Assembly (NCBI GenBank): GCA_903843305.1
Contig: CAIMPI010000033.1
Location: 52,286 to 116,285 of the forward strand
DNA length: 64,000 bases
From: an uncultured Chlorobiaceae bacterium
GTDB taxonomy: Bacteria; Bacteroidota; Chlorobiia; Chlorobiales; Chlorobiaceae
Direction: 5' to 3'
Position 1 is the first letter of the stretch; each line of letters begins with the position of its first letter. The translations under genes and the position numbers were made by a program. Shown in pieces: positions 10,490 to 18,910 of the stretch. The notes beneath the pieces were generated by a model, which did not search any database, was not told the origin of the DNA, and saw nothing but the letters and a program-made list of their open reading frames with translations.

Positions 10490-11976
10490 TGCCCAACAAA
10501 ATCTGGACAAGAATCACCGACCGTAACAGGTGGCCCCGCAACTGGTGGTACCCTTTGCCCAAAAAGGATGGCCGTCATTCTGAGGTAGTCAAGATGCTGC
10601 ATGAGAGCCATTCAAAAGCGATCAATAAAACAATGCTCTCGATTCTTGCGGTTGGGTTGTATTGTTTGCTGGCGGTTTTCAGTGCGTCCGACAAATCACT
10701 GATCGTTACAAGCAGTTCCATTCAGACACCGTTGGTTGGCACCTCTATCTCTTTTGTGGCATTTCTGAGAGTCGCGCCCATTCTTCTTGTTATTCTGACA
10801 GTCTATCTTCACATCTTTTATGGTGAATGGCTGCGACTTGAAAATAAGCGTATGGAGCTGAACATACCTTTGGCTAATACTGGTGAACCAACCATAGAGA
10901 GTTTGCCAACTATTTTCAGTATCACTGACCGTCGTCTGCCCCGTTTTGTCACCACCTTTATCTTTTACTGGTTTGTGCCGTTGATCTTGTGCATCATGGC
11001 CAATAAGACGTTTGCTCTCAAAGAGTTGATTCTTAAGATGTTCTATTTTGCCTCTGTCGTGACGCTCTCCCTTCTTTTTTTGCAGATTAATCGTTGTCCC
11101 GAAAGTAAACGGTTCTGGCGGAATGCCCCACGCTGGATACTTCTCGCTCTGCTTGTTGCGTTTATGGGTTACTTCCCCTCTGTTTCCGACTCATTCCGCA
11201 GGCCATTGAATCTCCAGCGGGAAGATCTTCATGAAGCGTGGCTGCAAGGGCTTGATTTGACCGGCGCCGACATGAGTAACGCCAATCTGAAAGGGGCGAA
11301 TCTTCGGATGGCCCAGCTTTCAGGAGTTTCCCTGATCGGAGCCAATCTTCAGGGAACAAACCTCAGAGGAGCCAGTCTCAAGAAGGCTCATCTCAATGAT
11401 GCCAATTTTCAGGGAGCCAATCTTGGGGGGGCTGATCTTACAGAAGCAGACCTTTTTTCTGCCAATTTCAGGGAGGTAAAGGAGATGGAGCCCTATCGAA
11501 TTAAAACTGCTGAAAATTGGAATCGCGCTTTTTACAGTAATGAGTTCATTTCGATCTTTAAACTTTCTCCAACCCACAATGAAGACCTCGAAAAAATTGG
11601 TAATTACTATGGTGGTGGGAAAATAGCTTATATCTTTCAGCCAGGTGATAAGGGTTATGTTGACGGGGAACGGCATGGCCTGATTGCCGCTGAAGCTGAT
11701 CTGCCTGGAGGTTACAAATATACCTGGAAGGCTGCGAAGAAAGCATGTGACGATCTGAGTGAACACGATTGCAGCGACTGGTATTTACCAAGTAAAGAGG
11801 AGTTGAATCAGCTCTATCTCAACAGAAGTGCTGTTGGCGGTTTTTCCGGCGTCGGCTACTGGAGTTCTACGCAGAACGACGCAATCAACGCGTGGACCCA
11901 GATCTTCGACGATGGCAACCAGAGCATCAACTACGTGTACTTCAGGTTGTGTGTTCGGGCTGTGCGGGCTTTTTAA
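10489..11976 (+). CDS. DGR-1 target: membrane protein with pentapeptide repeats and variable DUF1566 domain
   Basis: 495 residues. Five hydrophobic helices at about 47-65, 83-107, 155-175, 183-202 and 214-232. Then pentapeptide repeats (A[DN]LxGA type, about 237-325) forming a right-handed beta-helix. Then a DUF1566/Lcl C-terminal domain (about 365-495) with YYGGGKIAYIF, WYLPSKEELNQLY, YWSS and a terminal LCVRAVRAF. This domain adopts the C-type-lectin-like fold that displays variable residues in DGR proteins. The VR covers residues 446 to about 493. The fold and mutagenesis mark it as a ligand-binding protein; the ligand is unknown. The start overlaps the antitoxin stop by one base. With five helices the repeats and lectin domain would lie on the opposite side from the N-terminus. 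Confidence 0.9.
   Translation: MPNKIWTRITDRNRWPRNWWYPLPKKDGRHSEVVKMLHESHSKAINKTMLSILAVGLYCLLAVFSASDKSLIVTSSSIQTPLVGTSISFVAFLRVAPILLVILTVYLHIFYGEWLRLENKRMELNIPLANTGEPTIESLPTIFSITDRRLPRFVTTFIFYWFVPLILCIMANKTFALKELILKMFYFASVVTLSLLFLQINRCPESKRFWRNAPRWILLALLVAFMGYFPSVSDSFRRPLNLQREDLHEAWLQGLDLTGADMSNANLKGANLRMAQLSGVSLIGANLQGTNLRGASLKKAHLNDANFQGANLGGADLTEADLFSANFREVKEMEPYRIKTAENWNRAFYSNEFISIFKLSPTHNEDLEKIGNYYGGGKIAYIFQPGDKGYVDGERHGLIAAEADLPGGYKYTWKAAKKACDDLSEHDCSDWYLPSKEELNQLYLNRSAVGGFSGVGYWSSTQNDAINAWTQIFDDGNQSINYVYFRLCVRAVRAF
11826..11968 (+). repeat. Variable repeat VR-1 of DGR-1
   Basis: 143 bp aligned without gaps to TR-1 (12548-12690). Twenty differences fall on template adenines (changing 15 codons, mostly AAC) and one on a template guanine (12594 G, 11872 C). 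The first 23 and last 22 bases are identical. The last part contains GTGTTCGGGCTGTGCGGG, probably the initiation-of-mutagenic-homing site. Confidence 0.95.
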
Positions 11977-12008
11977 CCATTTATCCCTTCAACAATTAAG
12001 AGGGTACC

Positions 12009-12023
12009 GGGGGCGAAGCCCCC
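12009..12023 (+). other. GC-rich hairpin downstream of VR-1
   Basis: GGGGGC, a GAA loop, then GCCCCC, 32 nt after the target stop. In studied DGRs a short GC-rich hairpin or cruciform just past the VR aids target recognition, and this matches in position and form. It could also be a weak terminator, though no T-run follows. Confidence 0.6.
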
Positions 12024-12044
12024 AGTTGGTAAATATTTTGCACT

Positions 12045-12398
12045 ATGGCGCTTTACTATGATTTACCAGTGTATCGTGATGTTTATCGTCTGATCCTGAA
12101 AATCTTTGAGTACACCAAAGATTTTCCTCGAGAGTACAAATACTCGCTTGGCCAGGATCTCAAGCACGACAGTATTGTGCTGGTGCGCAGCATCTACAGG
12201 GCCAACAAGGCCAAAAGCAAGACCGAGTATCTTGAAGTGTTTCTTGACGATTTTGAAATCCTTAAACTGGAGGTGCGTTTATGTGTTGACCTGAAAATTC
12301 TGCCCATGAAAAAGCAGGCCGAGATTACCGGCCTCATGGATGGAATTGGTAAGCAAATCACCGGATGGCGAAATGCCGGGACGGTGAAAGGTGCCTGA
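12045..12398 (+). CDS. avd: DGR accessory variability determinant (Avd)
   Basis: A 117-residue, helix-rich basic protein: YRLILKIFEYTKDFPREYKYSLGQDL near the start and LPMKKQAEITGLMDGIGKQITGW near the end. This is the four-helix-bundle Avd family (related to the 23S rRNA intervening-sequence proteins), which forms a pentameric barrel that binds the reverse transcriptase and TR RNA and is needed for cDNA synthesis. It lies between VR-1 and TR-1, the standard place. Confidence 0.9.
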   Translation: MALYYDLPVYRDVYRLILKIFEYTKDFPREYKYSLGQDLKHDSIVLVRSIYRANKAKSKTEYLEVFLDDFEILKLEVRLCVDLKILPMKKQAEITGLMDGIGKQITGWRNAGTVKGA

Positions 12399-12547
12399 AT
12401 TCCGATGGTCAAGGCTGTCGGAAGCGAGCAGAGCTTCGTTCAAAAGCGGCAAAGAGACTGTGAGCCGATCCGTGAAACTTGAAGATCGAGGAGCAGTAAA
12501 GGAAAATGCATCGAAAGCGCTTTGGGTGCATGTCAACATCTTTGCGA

Positions 12548-12690
12548 AAGTGCTGTTGGCGGTTTTTCCGACAACAACTACTGGAGTTCTACGGAGAACG
12601 ACGCAAACAACGCGTGGAACCAGAACTTCAACAATGGCAACCAGAACAACAACAACAAGAACAACAAATTGTGTGTTCGGGCTGTGCGGG
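12548..12690 (+). repeat. Template repeat TR-1 of DGR-1
   Basis: 143-bp donor for VR-1. Read in the target frame it is loaded with AAC codons (runs such as NQNNNNKNN), the codon type that yields most amino acids by adenine mutation without making stops. It stays in frame with the downstream reverse transcriptase (open from 12522), but translation of that gene more likely begins at 12747. Confidence 0.95.
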
Positions 12691-12708
12691 GTTTTGAACA
12701 AGCAAGTG

Positions 12709-12740
12709 TATCGCCCGGTTGCAATGTTCGCCGGGCGGTA
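12709..12740 (+). other. Hairpin between TR-1 and the reverse transcriptase gene
   Basis: CGCCCGG and CCGGGCG form a perfect 7-bp stem, extended by a G-T wobble and an A-T pair, 20 nt after TR-1 and just before the reverse transcriptase start. In DGRs the RNA spacer 3' of TR is structured and bound by Avd and the reverse transcriptase, so this is a likely part of the functional TR RNA. Confidence 0.5.
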
Positions 12741-12746
12741 TGCGTT

Positions 12747-14006
12747 ATGACGGACGACTCATCGATGCAACTCGAATTGTTTCCCTCTTCAGCGCCAATT
12801 CCGCTTGTTGATCTGTTTGAGGCTTATGAAGGCTGCCGACGACACAAGCGAAATACCGCTAATGCCATAGCCTTTGAACTCGACTACGAACAAAATCTGG
12901 TTGAGCTTTGTGAGGAGATCAATAATGGCAGTTACCAGCCGGGGAAGTCAATCGCCTTCATTGTTGACCGCCCCGTCAAGCGTGAAATTTTTGCCGCTGA
13001 CTTTCGTGACCGCGTTGTTCATCACCTCATCATCAATAAACTGAATGCCCTTTTTGAAAAAGAGTTTATTGGCGACAGTTACTCCTGCCGAAAAGGAAAA
13101 GGCACGCATAAAGGCATAAAGCGTCTGGATGGCTTTATTCGCCAGTGCTCACAAAACTATAGCCGCGACTGCTGGATATTGACGCTTGATATCAAAGGCT
13201 TTTTCATGAGCATCGATCGTCAGCGCCTCTACCATCGTCTGGAACTGTTTATCATCGCTCACTATCATGCTCCTGATCGTCCTCTTCTGCTCGATCTTTG
13301 TCGAAAAGTGGTTTTCTACGATCCTGCAGTCCATTGCGTGATTAAAGGGAAACGCTCAAACTGGAAGGGGTTGCCGGACGACAAAAGCCTCTTTCACTCC
13401 CGCCAGGGATGCGGCTTACCCATTGGCAACCTGACCAGCCAGGTGTTTGCCAACTTCTATCTCAACTCGTTCGACCATTTTATGAAACACGCCCTCGCAC
13501 TCCGATACTATGGCCGTTACGTTGATGATGTGGTGGTGGTGCATCAGGATCCTGCTTTTCTGAGCTCATTGCTACCGGTCATTCGCGCCTATTTGCAACA
13601 AGAGCTTGGGCTGACACTGCATCCAAAAAAAATCTTTCTTGAGCATTACAGCAAAGGTGTCAAGTATCTTGGAGTTGTTCTCAAGCCTCGCAGGATTTAC
13701 GTTGCCAACCGCACAAAAGGCAATATGTATCGCGCTCTCTTGAAATATAACCGGATAGCGCAAACGCATAAACCCTGGCATGCTGAGCGTACAGCCTTCC
13801 AGAGCAGTATCAACTCCTATCTCGGTTTGATGAAGCATTACCATACCTACTTTCTTCGCCGTTCCATGTTGCGCAAACACCTTTCGCCCTGGTGGCTGAG
13901 GCTGGCCAAAGCAGATGCCCGGCTTGAAAAATTCACGATCAAAATCAGACCGCGCCGGTCGAAGAGAGGCAGATTCTCGAACAAGCAACGGCTCAAGCGA
14001 TTATGA
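12747..14006 (+). CDS. DGR reverse transcriptase (DGR-1)
   Basis: 419 residues from the ATG at 12747. Reverse transcriptase motifs in order: LTLDIKGFFMSID (about 145-157, first catalytic aspartate), [19 protein letters not shown] (221-239, the GxxxSQ form typical of DGR and group II-like enzymes) and GRYVDDVVVVH (256-266, catalytic YVDD at 258-261). A basic C-terminal thumb follows. It copies TR RNA with adenine infidelity. All key residues are present and there is no frameshift. The continuous frame upstream includes TR-1, but the MTDDSS start fits the family length. Confidence 0.95.
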   Translation: MTDDSSMQLELFPSSAPIPLVDLFEAYEGCRRHKRNTANAIAFELDYEQNLVELCEEINNGSYQPGKSIAFIVDRPVKREIFAADFRDRVVHHLIINKLNALFEKEFIGDSYSCRKGKGTHKGIKRLDGFIRQCSQNYSRDCWILTLDIKGFFMSIDRQRLYHRLELFIIAHYHAPDRPLLLDLCRKVVFYDPAVHCVIKGKRSNWKGLPDDKSLFHSRQGCGLPIGNLTSQVFANFYLNSFDHFMKHALALRYYGRYVDDVVVVHQDPAFLSSLLPVIRAYLQQELGLTLHPKKIFLEHYSKGVKYLGVVLKPRRIYVANRTKGNMYRALLKYNRIAQTHKPWHAERTAFQSSINSYLGLMKHYHTYFLRRSMLRKHLSPWWLRLAKADARLEKFTIKIRPRRSKRGRFSNKQRLKRL

Positions 14007-14115
14007 TAAGAAGGATTACAAATCAAAAATGATATCAAAGGAAGGTACACTCCATGCTCCTTGGCTTTTTGGAATGATATACTTATCTTTAGCGCTAGTA
14101 ACTTAATTCGAGAGT

Positions 14116-14397
14116 ATGATCGTTTCGTTTGGTTCCAAAGAGACAGAAAAAATATGGCAAGGGGAGCGAGTAAGGGGTTTGCCAAATGAAATCCAGGAGA
14201 CCGCGAGGAGGAAGTTAAGAATGATTAACAACTCATTACATATAATTGATTTAAGAATTCCTCCTGCAAATCGTCTTGAAAAGCTTTCGGGTAAAAACAA
14301 AGATTTTTACAGCATCCGGATTAACGATCAATGGAGAATCATATTCAAATGGGCAGATGGAAATGCCTCCAAAGCAGAAATTATCGACTATCACTGA
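14116..14397 (+). CDS. higB: HigB-type (RelE superfamily) toxin
   Basis: A 93-residue protein: MIVSFGSKETEKIWQGERV, then RIPPANRLEKLSG and the C-terminal SIRINDQWRIIFKWADG. These are the HigB blocks; the family cleaves mRNA on the ribosome. The antitoxin gene follows 1 nt after its stop, and toxin-before-antitoxin is the HigBA order. A deleted duplicate lies at 10108-10171. Confidence 0.9.
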   Translation: MIVSFGSKETEKIWQGERVRGLPNEIQETARRKLRMINNSLHIIDLRIPPANRLEKLSGKNKDFYSIRINDQWRIIFKWADGNASKAEIIDYH

Positions 14398-14398
14398 A

Positions 14399-14701
14399 AT
14401 GAACGCACTAAGAAATATTCATCCGGGAGAGGTCTTGATGGAAGAGTTTTTAATTCCACTGGAGATCTCGGCGTACAGACTTTCCAAAGATATCGGGATT
14501 CCTCAGACCCGGATATCCGAGATATTGAAAGGGAAAAGACGTGTTACGGCTGACACGGCATTGCGCCTTTCACAATATTTCGGAAATTCCGCAAAGTGCT
14601 GGTTAGGTCTGCAAGATGATTATGACCTTGAGGAAGGTATGCAGATCAAGAGAGAAGCAATACATTCTATCCTTCGCTACAAGAGCAATGTGATGGCATA
14701 A
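14399..14701 (+). CDS. higA: HigA-type antitoxin (XRE helix-turn-helix)
   Basis: 100 residues from the ATG at 14399: IHPGEVLMEEFLIPLEISAYRLSKDIGIPQ then RISEILKGKRRVTADTALRLSQYFGNS, the helix-turn-helix of the HigA family. It neutralises HigB and represses the operon. The length matches the family. Confidence 0.9.
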   Translation: MNALRNIHPGEVLMEEFLIPLEISAYRLSKDIGIPQTRISEILKGKRRVTADTALRLSQYFGNSAKCWLGLQDDYDLEEGMQIKREAIHSILRYKSNVMA

Positions 14702-15220
14702 CAAAAGGTGGATATTTGTACTCACTACCTTGAAGAGCAACCAGATGGCTTGCACGGTGATGCACCCAACCACCCTTGCAATCTGCTCCGCAAGGTTCAA
14801 CCCTTATTAATACGTGCAGATTTTGAAGTGGAGTCATGTTGATCTATTCACTGTTTCAGCCCGGTTCTTTTTTTCTACATCCAGTCTTGGTGGGTGGACG
14901 CTTCGATACAGCCTTCGGCTTACTCAGCGTCCGGCCAACTACAGATGATTCCGGTCGTTCTGGTAGGGCGTAACCCCGTATCGAAACAACCGAAAGCACA
15001 GGGAAATGAGGCTTCAAATGGATAAGGCCAGGAATTCAGTATCGCCCGGTAGGGTTACTATGAATTCCACTGCGGCTGAGAACTGGGTCCCCGGGGCAAG
15101 GAATTCTCATATAGCCTGGCATTATGAGATTCACTTGATAAGATGACAACATATTTGTAAATTTAGTTTGAAGAGTTCGTTGTTTGTCTCAATTCTCCAT
15201 AACACTTAACGAAAACTATC
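14702..15220. other. Intergenic region with palindromic elements
   Basis: About 520 bases without a gene. It contains the dispersed palindrome at 14899-14988 and two further imperfect stem-loops built around GAATTC and TATGAGATTC between 15020 and 15140. It leads into the second DUF1566 gene, whose promoter is probably in the AT-rich last 80 bases. Confidence 0.45.
14899..14988. repeat. About 90-bp dispersed palindromic element, copy 1
   Basis: Left arm GCTTCGATACAGCCTTCGGC and right arm (inverted) TTTCGATACGGGGTTACGCC pair across the unit, and each arm also has its own small hairpin. The same design appears at 35764-35857. It resembles REP/BIME-type elements. No coding capacity. Confidence 0.55.
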
Positions 15221-15718
15221 ATGAAGCGATATGCGAAACAGCACTACTCTCGCCTCTGGATTGTGGCGTTTCTGGCTCTTATTGGTTTGGTGACAGCTTC
15301 AGACAAAGCCTTTTCTGCCCAAATTGAAACCCCTGCGAAACGATTAGGTGATCGCTATGGCGGTGGCATTATCTTTTATGTTGATGCCACAGGCCAGCAC
15401 GGGCTGATTGCTGCTCCGGGCGATTTTAAGGAAAAAATGACTTGGGATAAGGCTATAACCGAATGTAAAGCACTTGAATATGACGGTTATAGTGATTGGC
15501 GCTTGCCGTCGTTGAATGAGTTAAATAAACTTTTTTTGGCTAAAAGCTCGGTTGGTGGTTTTGCTGATAGCGACGAATATTACTGGAGTTCCTCGGTGGA
15601 GAAATCGGGGAAAAAAGGCGTGATTATATGGTATCAGGATTTCGGTGATGGCACTCAGATCTATATCGATAGCGGTAAGACGGAGGACAATCGTGTTCGG
15701 GCTGTGCGGGCATTTTAA
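15221..15718 (+). CDS. Secreted DUF1566 (lectin-like) protein, possible second or former DGR target
   Basis: 165 residues. A signal peptide of about 33 residues (WIVAFLALIGLVTAS ... AFSA) is followed by a single DUF1566 domain: DRYGGGIIFYVDATGQHGLIAA, YSDWRLPSLNELNKLF, YYWSSS and the end VRAVRAF. The last 35 bp through the stop (15693-15727) match 11951-11985 of the DGR-1 target with one mismatch, including the presumed homing site, and a GC hairpin follows. The internal part differs from TR-1 by indels and non-adenine changes, so it is not a current clean copy of that template. It is exported, unlike the membrane-bound first target. Confidence 0.8.
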   Translation: MKRYAKQHYSRLWIVAFLALIGLVTASDKAFSAQIETPAKRLGDRYGGGIIFYVDATGQHGLIAAPGDFKEKMTWDKAITECKALEYDGYSDWRLPSLNELNKLFLAKSSVGGFADSDEYYWSSSVEKSGKKGVIIWYQDFGDGTQIYIDSGKTEDNRVRAVRAF

Positions 15719-15745
15719 CCATTTATCTATAAGCGATTAGCTGCG

Positions 15746-15766
15746 GACAGGGGGCATCCCCCTGTC
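15746..15766 (+). other. GC-rich hairpin downstream of the second DUF1566 gene
   Basis: GACAGGGGG, a CAT loop and CCCCCTGTC make a 9-bp perfect stem. It lies 27 nt after the stop, in the same relative place as the hairpin after VR-1. It may be a DGR target structure or a terminator lacking a T-run. Confidence 0.55.
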
Positions 15767-15902
15767 AACATTTATGTCAGTGCGTCTATTTACGATCAAA
15801 TTATTTCCCAAGGATTTACCAGTGTCCGCCCTTTGATTATCAGCACAGCTTACATTTATAACACAAGCAATATATCTCTGTTGGATTAGTTATAACATTA
15901 CC

Positions 15903-17090
15903 ATGTCAAAAAAAATCATGCTGCTCGGCAGCGGAGAACTCGGCAAAGAATTTGTTATTGCCGTAAAACGTCTTGGCCAATACGTGATAGCTGTTGACAG
16001 TTACAACGATGCACCAGCGCAGCAGGTAGCTGATGAGCGTGAAGTGATTGACATGCTTGATGGCAAGGCCCTCGATGCCATCGTGGCCAAACATCAGCCC
16101 GATCTGATTGTGCCTGAAATTGAAGCAATTCGCACTGAGCGGTTTTACGATTATGAGAAGCAGGGCATTCAGGTGGTGCCTTCAGCTCGCGCTGCCAACT
16201 TTACCATGAACCGGAAAGCTATTCGCGATCTTGCTTCCAAAGAGCTTGCTCTTCGCACGGCCAACTATCGTTATGCTGCTTCGCTGGAGGAGTTACGGGT
16301 GGCAGTAGGGGAGGTGGGCATTCCCTGCGTGGTCAAGCCGTTGATGAGTTCATCGGGTAAAGGGCAGTCAACGGTTAAAAGCGAGGCGGATATTGAGAAG
16401 GCCTGGAGCTATTCGCAAAGCGGCAAGCGTGGGGATAGTGCTGAAGTGATTGTGGAGTCGTTTGTCAACTTTCATACAGAGATTACACTGCTCACGGTGA
16501 CACAAAAAAACGGCAAAACACTCTTTTGCCCTCCAATTGGCCATCGACAGGAGCGGGGCGATTATCAGGAGAGTTGGCAGCCTTGTCTTATCAGTGATGA
16601 GCAGTTGAAAGAGGCTCAGGATATTGCTGAAAAAGTCACCCGTTCACTGACGGGCGCCGGTATTTGGGGTGTAGAATTTTTCCTTGCTGATGACGGACTA
16701 TATTTTTCGGAGCTTTCTCCTCGCCCGCACGATACCGGCATGGTAACACTGGCAGGTACACAAAACCTCTCGGAGTTTGAGCTTCATGCACGGGCAGTGT
16801 TGGGTCTGCCAATCCCGGAAATCATCTTACTGCAGGTTGGCGTCAGTGCGGTTATTTTGGCCGATAAAGCGGGTAACAATCCCCAATACATCGGTTTAGA
16901 AGAGGCTCTCAAGGAATCGCGCACCGACATTCGCATCTTCGGAAAACCCGCAACCCGTCCTTACCGACGCATGGCAGTGGCGCTGGCTTACGATCAGTTG
17001 GGCGGCGATGTCAAGGCAATAAAAGAGAAGGCTATTGCCAATGCAAAGAAGGTGACGGTGGTCAGCGAGCAGATTGCCGTTACGAAATAG
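15903..17090 (+). CDS. purT: Formate-dependent phosphoribosylglycinamide formyltransferase
   Basis: 395 residues in the ATP-grasp fold. N-terminal [12 protein letters not shown], central [32 protein letters not shown] (ATP loop, near 150) and [23 protein letters not shown] carrying the metal-binding glutamate. PurT makes formyl-GAR from GAR, formate and ATP, step 3 of purine synthesis, without folate. The length equals the family norm (about 392). It converges on the ABC exporter gene, overlapping it by 11 bp at the 3' ends. Confidence 0.95.
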   Translation: MSKKIMLLGSGELGKEFVIAVKRLGQYVIAVDSYNDAPAQQVADEREVIDMLDGKALDAIVAKHQPDLIVPEIEAIRTERFYDYEKQGIQVVPSARAANFTMNRKAIRDLASKELALRTANYRYAASLEELRVAVGEVGIPCVVKPLMSSSGKGQSTVKSEADIEKAWSYSQSGKRGDSAEVIVESFVNFHTEITLLTVTQKNGKTLFCPPIGHRQERGDYQESWQPCLISDEQLKEAQDIAEKVTRSLTGAGIWGVEFFLADDGLYFSELSPRPHDTGMVTLAGTQNLSEFELHARAVLGLPIPEIILLQVGVSAVILADKAGNNPQYIGLEEALKESRTDIRIFGKPATRPYRRMAVALAYDQLGGDVKAIKEKAIANAKKVTVVSEQIAVTK

Positions 17091-18831
17091 AGAGTATTTC
17101 CTCTTCCAGCAACTGCTGGTTATACAGCTCGGCGTAGAGGTGCTGCTGAGCGAGCAGTTCCTCGTGAGTTCCACTCTCAATAAAGGCACCCTCTTTCAGC
17201 ACAATAATGCGGTCGCAGTTTTTCACGGTGGAGATCCGATGGCTGATCAGCAGGATGGTGGTGTCGGGAAGTTTCTCCAGGAGAGCATCGAAGATGCGTG
17301 CTTCCGTGTCGGTATCAACGGCTGAAAGGGCGTCATCGAGCACAAGAAGTTGCGGTTTCCATGCAATGGCTCTGGCAATGCAGGTTCTCTGCTTTTGTCC
17401 GCCGGAGAGGTTGATCCCTTTCTCACCGAGCATGGTCTCGAATCCGTCGGGGAAATCATTGACGTCGTCATAGAGCATGGCTATTTTGCTGGCGTCAATA
17501 ACAGTATCTGCGTCATTGTCCCGGCTGCCCCAGTTGATATTGTGCGCAATAGTGTCGGAAAAGAGAAAGTTAACCTGGGGGACATAACCGATATGTTCTC
17601 TCAAAGTGGTGATCGGAAAGCTTCGGATGTCGCGGCCATCAATCAGGATAGACCCTTCCACGGGTTCGTAGAGCCTCGGAATCAGGTTGACCAGTGTTGT
17701 TTTTCCAGAGCCTGTTGCTCCGACAATTGCTACTTTTGAGCCTGCGGCAATGTCGAGTGTAATGTTGTTCAGTATCGGATTTTTTTCGTGACCGGGGTAG
17801 TGAAAACAGACGTTGCGAAAGGAGAGTGTGCCGGTGAAGTTATTATCGTTAATGAAGCTCTCCTTTTTTTCGGTGATATCAGGTTTGATGCTGAAAATTT
17901 CATTCAGTCTAACCTGAGCGGATGCGGCTCTCTGTATGATACTGGTGACCCAGCCGATAGAGATGATTGGCCAGCTCAGCATTGAAACGTACACGATAAA
18001 TTCTGCGATTCCCCCCACAGTCATACTTTTTTCAATAACGCTGATACCGCCAACCCACACAACAGGGAGGAGCGAGAAGGCGGTCATGGAGGTGAGAAAT
18101 GCAAAAAAGAGTGCTTGCAGTTTTCCGAGTGAAAGGTTTTTGCGATAGTATTCTTTGTTGAGGGCTTTAAAACGCTCGATTTCATAAGATTCGCGGGTGT
18201 AACATTTCACGACCCTGATGCCTGAGAGGTTTTCCTGAACAAGATTCGTTATTGCGGCGTAGCTTTCCTGAATGCTTTTTGAACGTTTTTGCATGGAGCT
18301 GCCGATTTTATAAACTGAATAGCTTAGAATTGGTGCGGGCAACAAGGCAAAAAGGGTCAGCTTCGGAGAGATGGCAATCATTGCCACAAGCGCGAAAACG
18401 AGCCTGAAGAAGGTGTTGAGAGAGTACATGATTCCGGGGCCGAGAAACTCTCTGATGGCGTTCAGGTCATTTGTGCCTCTTGAAATGAGCTCACCAGTGG
18501 TTGTGGTGTTGTAAAATCGTCTTGGCAGGGTTTGCAGGTGTTGGTAATAATCGTTTTTCAGATCAAACTCGATGTGCCGGGATGCAACAATAATGTTCTG
18601 CCGGACAAGAAAAAGAAAGTAGCCGCTCAGCAGCGCGAAGAGAAAGTAGAGGCCGGTGTCGCGGAGAACGTCCAAAAGTGCGAACTTCCGTGTCATGGTG
18701 TCGATGGCAAGACCGATATACTTTGGAGCTATGACGGCGAAGAGGTTAGTCAGGATGACGAAGATAAAGCCTGACCAGAGATTTTTTTTATACCTTAAGA
18801 GATAAGGTTTCAGGCTGAGAAGATTTTTCAT
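17080..18831 (-). CDS. ABC exporter, fused permease and ATPase (MsbA/MdlB type)
   Basis: 583 residues: six-helix transmembrane domain (about 1-310) then an ATPase domain with Walker [10 protein letters not shown], signature LSGGQKQR, Walker [13 protein letters not shown] and the switch histidine in LLISHRIS. This is a type IV half-exporter that works as a dimer in the inner membrane. Related proteins move lipids, drugs or peptides; the substrate is not evident. It is monocistronic, divergent from the MerR regulator 80 bp away, which may control it. Confidence 0.9.
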   Translation of the reverse strand: MKNLLSLKPYLLRYKKNLWSGFIFVILTNLFAVIAPKYIGLAIDTMTRKFALLDVLRDTGLYFLFALLSGYFLFLVRQNIIVASRHIEFDLKNDYYQHLQTLPRRFYNTTTTGELISRGTNDLNAIREFLGPGIMYSLNTFFRLVFALVAMIAISPKLTLFALLPAPILSYSVYKIGSSMQKRSKSIQESYAAITNLVQENLSGIRVVKCYTRESYEIERFKALNKEYYRKNLSLGKLQALFFAFLTSMTAFSLLPVVWVGGISVIEKSMTVGGIAEFIVYVSMLSWPIISIGWVTSIIQRAASAQVRLNEIFSIKPDITEKKESFINDNNFTGTLSFRNVCFHYPGHEKNPILNNITLDIAAGSKVAIVGATGSGKTTLVNLIPRLYEPVEGSILIDGRDIRSFPITTLREHIGYVPQVNFLFSDTIAHNINWGSRDNDADTVIDASKIAMLYDDVNDFPDGFETMLGEKGINLSGGQKQRTCIARAIAWKPQLLVLDDALSAVDTDTEARIFDALLEKLPDTTILLISHRISTVKNCDRIIVLKEGAFIESGTHEELLAQQHLYAELYNQQLLEEEILSIS

Positions 18832-18910
18832 CCCTCTAAAGTTTTTGAATTGACGGTAGTAATGTATAATAAGAATAGAGAAAACAAAACTTCATACTTG
18901 CTTCTGTTTT

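Larger units (their letters stand above)
11826..14006 (+). mobile_element. Diversity-generating retroelement DGR-1 (VR, Avd, TR, reverse transcriptase)
   Basis: Complete classical cassette on one strand: VR at the 3' end of the target gene, GC-rich hairpin, avd, TR, then the reverse transcriptase. In known DGRs the TR RNA is copied by the reverse transcriptase with errors at adenines and the cDNA replaces the VR, diversifying the target. The all-but-one adenine pattern here shows it has acted. It sits inside a toxin-antitoxin cluster with a higB remnant on one side and intact higBA on the other. Confidence 0.94.

Noticed and set aside
12600..12680. AAC-rich low-complexity run as a possible microsatellite
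   Set aside because: It is part of TR-1; the periodicity reflects codon structure of a DGR template.
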